NCBI GenBank assembly: GCA_000435835.1
Contig: FR883413.1
Location: 1-62,763 of the forward strand
Direction: 5' to 3'
Source of the DNA: Clostridium sp. CAG:221
GTDB taxonomy: Bacteria > Bacillota > Clostridia > Clostridiales > Clostridiaceae
Length of the DNA: 62,763 bases
In this document: positions 1 to 7,968 of the stretch, in pieces
How the letters are laid out: every line of letters begins with the position of its first letter
Numbering within the stretch: position 1 is the stretch's first letter
Program-made: the position numbers and the translations under genes
Notes under the pieces: generated by a model
Told to the model about the DNA's origin: nothing
The model's database searches: none
Seen by the model: the letters and a program-made list of their open reading frames with translations, nothing else

Positions 1-7
1 TATTAAG

Positions 8-222
8 AACAAAAGTCCTCAATATAAAGTGTTTTAGTCTGATTATTCCCAATATGCCGGTGGCCTATATACTCACACCTGCGTCTCGCAGGTGGGTTTT
101 GCTCAACTTGCTTCTGTTATCTTCTACCAAAGGAAGCTCAACATCTACAAGCATATTGCAAATCCCGAAAATATAATGTAGGTTGAATAACATAAGCTAA
201 ACGCACATATCAGGATTACTAT
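8..222 (-). ncRNA. ssrS: Probable 6S RNA
   Basis: 6S RNA folds into a long, bulged hairpin that mimics an open promoter and sequesters the housekeeping RNA polymerase. On the minus strand the transcript would start near 222 with a TCCTGATATGTG-type 5' end. Its 3' end contains AGGACTTT, and the two ends pair (TCCT with AGGA) as in Firmicute 6S RNAs. An internal hairpin with an 8-bp perfect stem (CACCTGCG/CGCAGGTG) lies at 86-104. No ORF of note is present, and length (about 215 nt) is close to the usual 190-200 nt. A promoter lies directly upstream at 229-256. I assign it from remembered family features, so another structured RNA remains possible. Confidence 0.7.
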
Positions 223-228
223 ATTTTT

Positions 229-256
229 ATTATAACAAATTCTATAATAAGTTCAA
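229..256 (-). promoter_or_regulatory. Promoter of the probable 6S RNA
   Basis: Read on the minus strand there is a TTGAAC -35 (251-256), a 16-nt spacer and a perfect TATAAT -10 (229-234). Transcription would begin about 7-10 nt downstream, at the 5' end of the paired RNA. It lies just beyond the stop of the adjacent acidic-protein gene, so the RNA need not depend on readthrough. Confidence 0.65.
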
Positions 257-280
257 TAGCTATATTTTACTTTTCACAAT

Positions 281-679
281 TTATTTTTTGTTCATGTATT
301 CCTTTACAACCTCTTCTATTGCTACGTCACAACCTTCTTCATTAAATAGTACCATGAATTGAACATAGCCAGCTGTTTTTTCATTCATTTGGAAGGCCAT
401 CATTTCACCTTCTACATCTAAATCCTCAATGATTTCTTCAACGATTTCAAGAACTTCATCATTAGCATAATCATAAAGATATGGCAGGTAAAATTCATTC
501 ATCCATTCTTCGCTGCCAGCAGTACTTTCATCATCAGCATAAGCTTTTGCTGCTGCTTCTACATCTTTATCAAAATCAAAGTAAAAATTTATTAAAGAGT
601 ATTTATCTGCAGCTACAAGCACTTCAACTTCGCTTAATCCATTATCATTTAAAATATTTATTATATCCTTAACGTTCAC
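281..679 (-). CDS. Acidic conserved-type hypothetical protein, 132 aa
   Basis: I do not recognise the family. The protein is strongly acidic (many Asp/Glu, few Lys/Arg), has no membrane segment or signal peptide and is probably cytosolic. The start is GTG, preceded by GAGGAG at 8-nt spacing. It lies 14 nt downstream of the DUF1292 gene on the same strand, so the two are very likely cotranscribed. Like its partner it is a small acidic protein, but there is no evidence for a shared role beyond that adjacency. Confidence 0.8.
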   Translation of the reverse strand: MNVKDIINILNDNGLSEVEVLVAADKYSLINFYFDFDKDVEAAAKAYADDESTAGSEEWMNEFYLPYLYDYANDEVLEIVEEIIEDLDVEGEMMAFQMNEKTAGYVQFMVLFNEEGCDVAIEEVVKEYMNKK

Positions 680-693
680 TTTAAAGACTCCTC

Positions 694-960
694 TTAATAT
701 AATAATTTTTTGTATTCTTTCTTAACAGCAAGGAATTCTCTATCATCTTCTACAAGATTTAATTCTTCTTTGCCATCAACTTCATCTACTCTAAATACAA
801 ACACGTCTTCTGATTCAGTATCATCAGCTGGTGCTAATAATAAATATTCTTTTTCTTCTAAAAATATTCTAGCAACTGCTTCAAATTCTACTTTATTCCC
901 TTCTTCATCTAAGAAAGTCATGATTTGTCTTTCTTCATTTTCCATATGTTCATTATTCAT
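694..960 (-). CDS. DUF1292 family protein (YrzB-like), 88 aa
   Basis: The sequence matches the small acidic DUF1292 family typified by Bacillus YrzB. It has an opening motif around residues 14-26 (MTFLDEEGNKVEF), a central EYLLLAPADD strand and a VFVFRVDE segment. The molecular function of this family is unknown. The ATG start has AAGGAG upstream. A TATAAT -10 lies at 989-994 on the minus strand, with only a weak -35. It is the first gene of a two-gene operon with the 132-aa acidic protein. Confidence 0.85.
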   Translation of the reverse strand: MNNEHMENEERQIMTFLDEEGNKVEFEAVARIFLEEKEYLLLAPADDTESEDVFVFRVDEVDGKEELNLVEDDREFLAVKKEYKKLLY

Positions 961-1038
961 AAAGCATATCTCCTTTATTTTTTATGTCATTATACTATAT
1001 ATCATTTACCATTTCTATATATAGTAGCCTACATTTTC

Positions 1039-1542
1039 TTATTTTATTATAAGCTTAGCCTTACAGCAAGATGAAATATATTTTTTAACCTTATTATTAG
1101 CAAAGTCTATTCTTTTATTACCACATATATATTTATTACATTTGCTACAATATATCTTGTATTTATATGCTGTGTCACTTTTTCTTTTAGTGTCATACTT
1201 AAATGTAGCACTATCTGAAATGCCCATAATCCTGCACATCTTTTTAAAATAGCTGTTATGTCCATTACTTACCCCTGTAATTGTATCACAATAATAGTGG
1301 AGATATTCATGTATTATAACTTCCTTAACTACCTCTTCACTGTATGAACCATCTAGCAAACACTGAGCAAAAACAAATTTTAGTGGCTCAATTCTTCCAT
1401 TATTTTTTCTATAAAAAAATGCTCCCATTCTCTTTTGAGCCCTTTTAGAAATCTCAATTTTTAAATTACACTGATAATCTAATCTTTTATTTAGCTCCTG
1501 TATTACAGCTTCTATTTTAGATATATCCCACTTATTATGCAT
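1039..1542 (-). CDS. SprT-like zinc metalloprotease-fold protein, 167 aa
   Basis: An HExxH zinc-binding motif (IIHEYLHYY, about residues 76-84) followed by a C-terminal zinc ribbon (CSKC near residue 133 and a later CC pair) is the SprT/Spartan-like layout. Related proteins include the SPRTN proteases that act on DNA-protein crosslinks and SprT-like proteins of unknown bacterial role. It is soluble, with no signal peptide. The start is ATG with AAGGAGG. A strong terminator lies between it and the upstream gene, and no clear promoter is visible in the 20 nt left, so expression may depend on leaky termination or a weak promoter. Substrate cannot be inferred. Confidence 0.8.
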   Translation of the reverse strand: MHNKWDISKIEAVIQELNKRLDYQCNLKIEISKRAQKRMGAFFYRKNNGRIEPLKFVFAQCLLDGSYSEEVVKEVIIHEYLHYYCDTITGVSNGHNSYFKKMCRIMGISDSATFKYDTKRKSDTAYKYKIYCSKCNKYICGNKRIDFANNKVKKYISSCCKAKLIIK

Positions 1543-1563
1543 TTCTGAGCCTCCTTACTAAAC

Positions 1564-1596
1564 AAAAACTGCTAATATCCATATTAGCAGTTTTTA
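1564..1596 (-). terminator. Rho-independent terminator (bidirectional in form)
   Basis: A perfect 10-bp stem (CTGCTAATAT/ATATTAGCAG, 1569-1578 with 1581-1590) is flanked by A5 and T5. On the minus strand it directly follows the stop of the large membrane protein gene. Confidence 0.85.
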
Positions 1597-1606
1597 TTCC
1601 TATATG

Positions 1607-3253
1607 CTATTGTTGCACTTTTTCTTCACTATTATTTTCTTCAGTGTTATTTCCTTTTTCTGAACCTTCTAATGTGACGTTTTTAAATGAATTACTTATA
1701 ATATAATCTCCATTACCTACTCTTATAAAGCTTATTTCAACCATATCTCCAATATTACTTAAAGCTACTTGTCTTGAAGTCTCTGTTGATACTGTAAAGA
1801 TGCTATCTTCACCTTTTATCTTTAAATCATAAATGCTAGCACCATCTTTTACCACAAGACCAATTCTTTCTATTTCACCTTTCACTACTTCTTCGCTATT
1901 AGATCCTTCCAGTGAAATATTGCTACTTGTTAAGTTTTCTATATATCTATTTAATGTTGTTTGTAATGTATCTCCAACAGCTACAGTATTATAGTTTTTC
2001 ACATTTACCATTGCATATTGCTTTACCAATCCATTTGCATCTTTTAAAGTCATAAAATATGTTGGTTCTGACTGGATATTTATCAGATATGGGAATGTTG
2101 CTGTATATCCATACTGCTGTACTTTTCCTTGTGCAGACTTCATACTTGCATATTCTGTAGCACCTGATGTCTTATACATTGTAGTTTCTCCAGTTCTTGT
2201 ATTAGTAAGTGTAAAACCAACTAATGATTCATCACTACCTACAGATGTGATACCAGTGTAGTAATAGCATGTATCATCATTAAAAATTATATTCATTCCA
2301 TCGGTACTAACTAGCTTGTCCTTATCACTAAAGTTAAATACACCATGAACTAATTCTCCCCATTTATTTAAATAGTTTTTAATGTAGCTCATTGTTTGTA
2401 TTCTATCAACCCATTCTGGAGTATTTTCTATATCATATATATTAGACTCTCCAGTTTGAGCATCTATAATTAATGTACCTATAGCTTTTTGCTCTAAGAA
2501 TCCTATGGCATTATCATATCTTGTAATAACCCAGTAAGGCTTTCCATCATCATCTAATTCAAAAGTATAGTCTGTATGTCCAGCTTTCATATCATTTAAA
2601 AATGCATGTCTATCTAAATCATCAAGAAGATATGCTGATTCTAAGTATTTTATTTTTAACTCTTCCCCATTTAATTCTGTTACTAGCTGAACATCATTTT
2701 CATTAGTGGCACTAACCTTTACATACCCTGGTGTTCCCTTATGATTAGTTATCCATTTTATTAATGATGAATGCTCTAATGGTGCAACATAGTATAGTGA
2801 TCCATCTACGCTTTGAAGACTTAAATTACCTATGGTAACTTGACTTCCTAAACTTGGTATTTCACCTAACTTTTTATCTGCTAATTTATAAGCAAGCTCT
2901 TTATCTATTGTTGGAAGCTGTGCTAAATCTATATGATGTATTTCGCTTGAAAAATCTACTTCTTCAACTTCACCTATTAAATTTCTATGAGCACTTGGCA
3001 TTACTATAGGACTTAAAATAATTCCTAAAGCAACATATACTAGCGCCACAGCTCCACCTACAATTATATACTTTTTATTTAATCTTAAAATTCCGTAACC
3101 TACTGTACATGCTACGAATACTGCTACTATTATAAACGAACTTAAAGTTAAATCTAAAATTAATTTGCTGGAAAATAATAATACTATTCCTACAAAAACA
3201 TAGGCAAGTAGCAACCATTTTAAATATTCTGTCAATTTGCTTTTTAAATTCAA
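1607..3253 (-). CDS. Membrane-anchored protein with large extracytoplasmic domain, 548 aa
   Basis: I do not recognise a named family. Three or four hydrophobic segments occupy about residues 12-95. A soluble region of roughly 450 residues follows, containing repeated motifs of the form YxVxNVKxYN and alternating beta-strand patterns. It ends in a Gln/Glu/Asn-rich tail. The topology suggests an N-terminal membrane domain with the rest outside the cell. A GTG at 3262 lies within the AAGGGGTGG ribosome site, so I prefer the TTG at 3253, eight bases beyond it. It is followed by its own terminator. Function is unknown. Confidence 0.75.
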   Translation of the reverse strand: MNLKSKLTEYLKWLLLAYVFVGIVLLFSSKLILDLTLSSFIIVAVFVACTVGYGILRLNKKYIIVGGAVALVYVALGIILSPIVMPSAHRNLIGEVEEVDFSSEIHHIDLAQLPTIDKELAYKLADKKLGEIPSLGSQVTIGNLSLQSVDGSLYYVAPLEHSSLIKWITNHKGTPGYVKVSATNENDVQLVTELNGEELKIKYLESAYLLDDLDRHAFLNDMKAGHTDYTFELDDDGKPYWVITRYDNAIGFLEQKAIGTLIIDAQTGESNIYDIENTPEWVDRIQTMSYIKNYLNKWGELVHGVFNFSDKDKLVSTDGMNIIFNDDTCYYYTGITSVGSDESLVGFTLTNTRTGETTMYKTSGATEYASMKSAQGKVQQYGYTATFPYLINIQSEPTYFMTLKDANGLVKQYAMVNVKNYNTVAVGDTLQTTLNRYIENLTSSNISLEGSNSEEVVKGEIERIGLVVKDGASIYDLKIKGEDSIFTVSTETSRQVALSNIGDMVEISFIRVGNGDYIISNSFKNVTLEGSEKGNNTEENNSEEKVQQ

Positions 3254-3364
3254 AAAAACCACCCCTTCAATTATATATTACACTGTATTATATAATAAAA
3301 CAATATATTTTAAGAGGTTTTTTATAACTTTTATAAAAGTCTAAAAAACCCCCTCCCTTAATAT

Positions 3365-3490
<126 letters not shown>

Positions 3491-3492
3491 AA

Positions 3493-5778
3493 CTAAATGG
3501 TTTTTATATTTTCTGAAAGCTTGCCTTCTGCAATTATATATTCATAATGTAATGCTCTTGTAAGGCCCACATATAAAAGTCTCTGGTTAAGTAGATTATT
3601 TTCATAAACACTTTCTAGTGGATTATATATAATTGTCCCATCAAACTCAAGGCCTTTAGTTAAATATACAGGAATTATTATCACATCTGTAGATGGTGCA
3701 CTTTTTTCATTTCCCTTTATAATTGTATATTCTAAGTCAGTATATCTCTTTATATCCTTTTCTAAGGCCTTAGCCTCTTTGAATGTCTTAGTTATTATGG
3801 CAATACTACTTTTTCCTTCTTTACGTATTTCTTCAACAGCATTGTAAATTTCCATTGCACTTTCTTTTTTACTAGAAGTATATTTAATCACTGGTTCTTT
3901 ACCATGTCTTAATACTGGCTTAGTTGTATTTAAACCTAGATTTTGAGCTTCCAAGGCTCCATTTGCAAAACTTATTATTTCTATAGTTGATCTATAACTT
4001 TGTGAAAGTGCCATATAAGTAGCTTTTCCTCCAAAAACTCCTTCTGTTATATCCTCCCATTTACTTATTCCCTTGTAATAATATATCCCCTGGGCTAAAT
4101 CTCCAACTAATGTAAGAGAATTTCCTTTACTTAATTTGTTAATAAGTAATATCTGTAATGGGCTATAGTCTTGTACCTCATCTACTACTATATGTTTATA
4201 CTTCTCTTTTTCTTCAATCCCTTCCAGTATCATATGTATATATAAAAGTGGAGCTAAATCATCTTCATCAATAATTCCATTTTCAAAATTCTTAATTGTC
4301 TCTCTCTTAATATATGCTGCTAAATCTCTCGGTATCCTATTAGCTGTAGCAATTTCAAATAATTCATCATCTTTAAAAAGATTTATATAAATATCATTAG
4401 AAGTTATACCACGCCAATTCTTAAAGTAATCATTCATTACTTTTTTAGATTCCTTTTTTATATACTCTTTAATACTGTCCCTTTCATTATAAATCTCAAT
4501 AAGCTTTCTTCTTCGTTCTTCTCCATCTTCATATGTATTCTTAATGGTATTTATCTTGCTTTGCCAATCTCTATCCACCATTGCAACTAAGCTAGTAATT
4601 TTCTCTTTAAGCTTTAAACTTAAATATCTCTTTATTTCATCTTTTCTCTTATTTAGAGGATATGCCTTTAAATCTTTTAGATAAAGCCTAGTGATTTCTC
4701 TTTTAGAGAATAATACATAACCTTTTATTTCTATATCATTTATTTCTAAAGAGCTACTTTCCAATAAAGCTATATATCTATCAATGATAACCTTAAATAT
4801 TAAATTACCTTTAATCTTTGATGCATTTGAAATGCACTTTCTTTCACGAATATCTGCTGTCTCAATTATTTCCTTAAGCTTATAATCTTTAGTCCTAATC
4901 TTACCTTTAAGCTTTAATTTGCTTACAACAAGTTCTTGGAAGGTAGTCTCATTTACATCTGTACTTCCTAAGTTAGGAAGTATGTCTGAAATATAATCTA
5001 AAAATAGTTTATTTGGAGCAAGTACCAAAATATCTTTTCCTTCCATAGATTCTCTATATCTATATAAAAGATAAGCTAATCTATGTAATGCTATTGTAGT
5101 CTTTCCTGAACCTGCAGCTCCTTGAACTATAAGAGGAAGATTTTTAGGCCACCTTATAATATCATTTTGCTCTTTTTGTATAGTTGCCACTACTTCTTTT
5201 AGCTTTTTCCCACGGCTTTCTTCAAGATTTATCTTTAAGAACTCATCAACAAGTTCTTCTCCTTCTAAGCCGTTTATAAGTATTTTATTTATTTCTTCAT
5301 CAAATATTTGCTTTATATTCTTGTCCTCAAAAAGAAACTTTCTTTTAAGTTCAAGTTCACCTTCTATAATTCCCATAGGTGCTCTATAGTAAGCATTCCC
5401 CCCTGTACCACTGTAGTAAAGATCAGCCACAGGAGCCCTCCAGTCAACTACAATTTCATCACCATCACTGGTGGATGAAATACCTTTTTTACCTATGTAT
5501 ATTTCTTCATGATCTCCAAGTCTTTCAGTGAAATCAACTCTACCGAAATATGGGTTTTTAAGTGCCTCTTCATAACTTTCAATTTCTTTATTTAATATTT
5601 GATATATCTTCTCCACATTTTCTTTTTCTTGATTATATCCTCCCTTTGATTCTTGGGTAAGGATCTTAAGCATATTAATTACTTCTTCTTGTGTTTTCCT
5701 CTTCTCTTCTAGTTCTTTCATAATCTTTTTTCTCTTATCATTTAGAACTATACTCTCAATTTTAATTTTCTCCTCCAT
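3493..5778 (-). CDS. helD: HelD-like superfamily 1 helicase, 761 aa
   Basis: HelD is an SF1 motor that binds RNA polymerase and removes it from stalled or post-termination complexes. The N-terminal ~60 residues are a coiled coil. Walker A (GAAGSGKTT) is at about 219-227, a Walker B (VVDEVQDY) lies near the middle of the second half, and motif VI (YVGLTRALHY) is near the C-terminus. The N-terminal coiled coil, the YFGRVDF segment near residue 77 and the DWRAPVADLYY segment near residue 112 distinguish it from UvrD/PcrA. Length is normal for HelD. The ATG has AAGGGAG upstream. It appears monocistronic. UvrD-like DNA helicase is the alternative annotation. Confidence 0.85.
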   Translation of the reverse strand: MEEKIKIESIVLNDKRKKIMKELEEKRKTQEEVINMLKILTQESKGGYNQEKENVEKIYQILNKEIESYEEALKNPYFGRVDFTERLGDHEEIYIGKKGISSTSDGDEIVVDWRAPVADLYYSGTGGNAYYRAPMGIIEGELELKRKFLFEDKNIKQIFDEEINKILINGLEGEELVDEFLKINLEESRGKKLKEVVATIQKEQNDIIRWPKNLPLIVQGAAGSGKTTIALHRLAYLLYRYRESMEGKDILVLAPNKLFLDYISDILPNLGSTDVNETTFQELVVSKLKLKGKIRTKDYKLKEIIETADIRERKCISNASKIKGNLIFKVIIDRYIALLESSSLEINDIEIKGYVLFSKREITRLYLKDLKAYPLNKRKDEIKRYLSLKLKEKITSLVAMVDRDWQSKINTIKNTYEDGEERRRKLIEIYNERDSIKEYIKKESKKVMNDYFKNWRGITSNDIYINLFKDDELFEIATANRIPRDLAAYIKRETIKNFENGIIDEDDLAPLLYIHMILEGIEEKEKYKHIVVDEVQDYSPLQILLINKLSKGNSLTLVGDLAQGIYYYKGISKWEDITEGVFGGKATYMALSQSYRSTIEIISFANGALEAQNLGLNTTKPVLRHGKEPVIKYTSSKKESAMEIYNAVEEIRKEGKSSIAIITKTFKEAKALEKDIKRYTDLEYTIIKGNEKSAPSTDVIIIPVYLTKGLEFDGTIIYNPLESVYENNLLNQRLLYVGLTRALHYEYIIAEGKLSENIKTI

Positions 5779-5903
5779 TTTTAATGCTCCCTTACTAATA
5801 AAAACTTATTTTAGAAATAACTCTATATTTCTATACAATTATTTATATTATCTCCAAAACTCCAAATAATTAAAATACTTTTATGAATTTTATTTAAAAA
5901 TTA

Positions 5904-5967
5904 AAAGTATTGCCTATGAATTATCTTATTTTTATCAATAAAAATCTATATCAATAAGCAATACTTT
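5904..5967 (-). terminator. Probable terminator after the UPF0210 gene
   Basis: The outer 10-bp stem AAAGTATTGC/GCAATACTTT (5904-5913 with 5958-5967) encloses a secondary A/T stem. On the minus strand it is followed by TTTTAATTTTT and lies just past the UPF0210 stop. Confidence 0.6.
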
Positions 5968-5972
5968 ATTTT

Positions 5973-7328
5973 CTAATTTTTAAAAGAATGTATTGGTGCC
6001 GGAATTCTTCCGCCCCTTCTTATAAATTCTTCTGATGATGCTTCATTAATTCTCATAACAGGTCCACTACCAAGCAATCCACCAAACTCAACCATATCAC
6101 CTTCACTATATCCTGGTGCTGGTATTATTCTTACTGCTGTTGTTTTATTATTAATCACTCCAATAGCTGCTTCATCTGCTATTATTGCTGATATAGTAGC
6201 TGCCTTAGCATCGCCTGGAATTACAATCATATCTAGCCCCACTGAACATATGGCTGTCATAGCTTCAAGTTTCTCTAAGTTCAATGTCCCTTTATTAACT
6301 GCATCAATCATTCCTGCATCTTCTGATACTGGTATAAATGCTCCGCTTAATCCTCCTACATGGCTACATGCCATTACTCCACCTTTTTTCACTGCATCAT
6401 TTAGTATTGCAAGGGCTGCGGTAGTTCCATGAGTACCTACACTTTCCAAGCCCATAGTTTCTAGAATATGTGCAACAGAATCTCCCACTGCTGGAGTAGG
6501 TGCAAGTGATAAATCTACAATACCAAATGAAACTCCAAGCCTTTTAGAAGCTTCATTGGCTACAAGTTGTCCTATTCTAGTAATTTTAAAAGCTGTCTTC
6601 TTAATTGTTTCAGCTACTACATCAAAAGGTTCTCCTTTTACTTTTTCTAGCGCTCTTTGTACCACCCCAGGTCCACTTACTCCTACATTAATTACCGTAT
6701 CTGCTTCACCAACTCCATGAAAGGCTCCAGCCATAAATGGATTATCTTCTACTGCATTAGCAAAAACCACAAGCTTAGCACAAGCTATTGCATTTTCATG
6801 GGCTGTCAAATCTGCACATTTCTTAATAATCTCACCCATTTCTTTAACGGCGTCCATATTTATTCCACTTCTAGTGGAACCTATATTAACAGATGCACAT
6901 ACTTTACTTGTACTCTTTAAGGCTTGTGGAATAGACTTAATTAAAATTCTATCTCCTTTGCTATACCCCTTATGAACTAAGGCAGAAAAGCCTCCAATGA
7001 AATTTACTCCTAAATCATTAGCTGCTTTATCAAGTACTTCTGCAAATTTTACATAATTTTCTTCATCAGTTGCCCCTGCAATAAGAGATATTGGTGTTAC
7101 AGAAATTCTTTTATTCACTATGGGAATACCAAACTCTGCTTCTATCTCATTTCCTACCTTCACTAAGTCTTTTGCACATCTCATAATCTTATTATATATT
7201 TTTTCCCTAGCTTTATCACCATCTGCATCAATGCAGTCTAATAGTGATATTCCCATTGTTATTGTTCTAATATCTAATTTTTCCTCTTCTATCATTTTGA
7301 TTGTTTCTAAAATATTATTTGTATTCAT
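5973..7328 (-). CDS. UPF0210 (DUF711) family protein, 451 aa
   Basis: The full-length sequence matches the UPF0210/DUF711 family. This family is related in fold to glycyl-radical-type barrel proteins and is often labelled PFL family, but has no established reaction. Recognisable segments are RTITMGISLLDC near residue 20, the SVNIGSTRSGINMDAV block near 145, and Gly-rich stretches such as GVSGPGVVQRAL and GGLSGAFIPVSEDAGM. It is soluble and presumably cytosolic. The start is ATG with AGAGGTG. It begins 13 nt after the ACT-domain gene, a pairing that recurs across Firmicutes and implies a joint function. Confidence 0.9.
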   Translation of the reverse strand: MNTNNILETIKMIEEEKLDIRTITMGISLLDCIDADGDKAREKIYNKIMRCAKDLVKVGNEIEAEFGIPIVNKRISVTPISLIAGATDEENYVKFAEVLDKAANDLGVNFIGGFSALVHKGYSKGDRILIKSIPQALKSTSKVCASVNIGSTRSGINMDAVKEMGEIIKKCADLTAHENAIACAKLVVFANAVEDNPFMAGAFHGVGEADTVINVGVSGPGVVQRALEKVKGEPFDVVAETIKKTAFKITRIGQLVANEASKRLGVSFGIVDLSLAPTPAVGDSVAHILETMGLESVGTHGTTAALAILNDAVKKGGVMACSHVGGLSGAFIPVSEDAGMIDAVNKGTLNLEKLEAMTAICSVGLDMIVIPGDAKAATISAIIADEAAIGVINNKTTAVRIIPAPGYSEGDMVEFGGLLGSGPVMRINEASSEEFIRRGGRIPAPIHSFKN

Positions 7329-7341
7329 TCTTGCACCTCTT

Positions 7342-7611
7342 TTACAATGTATGCATTGATTTAAATATTTCTTCTCTTTGAATTTTTACTTCCACTCCTA
7401 ATATAGATGCTTCTTTGCTTAATATTGATTGTACATTTACAAATTCTTCTGTGCATTCCTTTAAATCAAGCATCATCATCATGGTAAAATATCCATCTAA
7501 TATGGTTTGATTTACATCTAAAATATTAATTTTAAGCTTTGACAACTTATTGCTTATACCTGCAATAATCCCAACTTTATCTTTTCCTATAACAGTTAAT
7601 ATAGCTTTCAT
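7342..7611 (-). CDS. ACT domain protein, UPF0237 family, 89 aa
   Basis: A single ACT domain spans nearly the whole protein, opening with AILTVIGKDKVGIIAGISNKLS, as in the UPF0237 family. ACT domains bind small ligands, often amino acids, and dimerise. The linked UPF0210 protein downstream is the likely partner or target, which is an inference from conserved adjacency. The start is ATG preceded by GGGGGAG. The operon has its own well-formed promoter. Confidence 0.9.
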   Translation of the reverse strand: MKAILTVIGKDKVGIIAGISNKLSKLKINILDVNQTILDGYFTMMMMLDLKECTEEFVNVQSILSKEASILGVEVKIQREEIFKSMHTL

Positions 7612-7645
7612 TTTAACTCCCCCAATTTATGCTAAAATTATATTT

Positions 7646-7674
7646 ATTTTACATCTAATGCTATTTAATGTCAA
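7646..7674 (-). promoter_or_regulatory. Promoter of the UPF0237-UPF0210 operon
   Basis: On the minus strand a perfect TTGACA -35 (7669-7674) is separated by 17 nt from TAAAAT (7646-7651). It lies 35 nt upstream of the ACT-domain start codon. Confidence 0.8.
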
Positions 7675-7685
7675 TTATTACCATA

Positions 7686-7714
7686 TTGCATATTTAATTT
7701 TTGATTCATACTAT
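7686..7714 (+). promoter_or_regulatory. Promoter of the 48-codon gene
   Basis: On the plus strand a TTGCAT -35 (7686-7691), a 17-nt spacer and a TACTAT -10 (7709-7714) sit 43 nt before the ATG of the small gene. It is divergent from, and only about 10 bp away from, the minus-strand operon promoter. Confidence 0.6.
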
Positions 7715-7756
7715 TAATGTTGCCATTATTATTTTTTAGATGAAAGGATGATATTT

Positions 7757-7903
7757 ATGAGTAATAAAAATTCTCCCTTAAAATTATATAAACTGGCTAA
7801 TTTTACTAGAAATACCGTTGAAGAATTTGAAGAAAATATAGTAACAAAACATAATTACTTAGAAAGTGTTAACGCTAATTTAAAAAACAATAAAAATACT
7901 TAA
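7757..7903 (+). CDS. Small protein, 48 aa, unknown function
   Basis: This short gene has a complete set of signals: promoter (7686-7714), an AAAGGA ribosome site 8 nt before ATG, 48 sense codons and a strong terminator right after the TAA stop. The product begins MSNKNSPLKLYKLANF and is polar, rich in Asn, Lys and Glu. It has no hydrophobic segment, cysteine or signal peptide, so it should be cytosolic. I do not recognise a family. Codon use is A/T-rich like the neighbours. It faces the metH gene, and the two share the terminator between them. Confidence 0.6.
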   Translation: MSNKNSPLKLYKLANFTRNTVEEFEENIVTKHNYLESVNANLKNNKNT

Positions 7904-7904
7904 T

Positions 7905-7950
7905 AAAAAAACAAGTAATATCCATGTATAATGAGTATTACTTGTTTTTT
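7905..7950. terminator. Bidirectional terminator
   Basis: The stem AAAAAACAAGTAATA (7906-7920) pairs with TATTACTTGTTTTTT (7936-7950) around a 15-nt loop. It gives T-tails in both directions and serves the small plus-strand gene and the minus-strand metH. Confidence 0.85.
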
Positions 7951-7968
7951 ATTTGCTTACTTCTAAAC

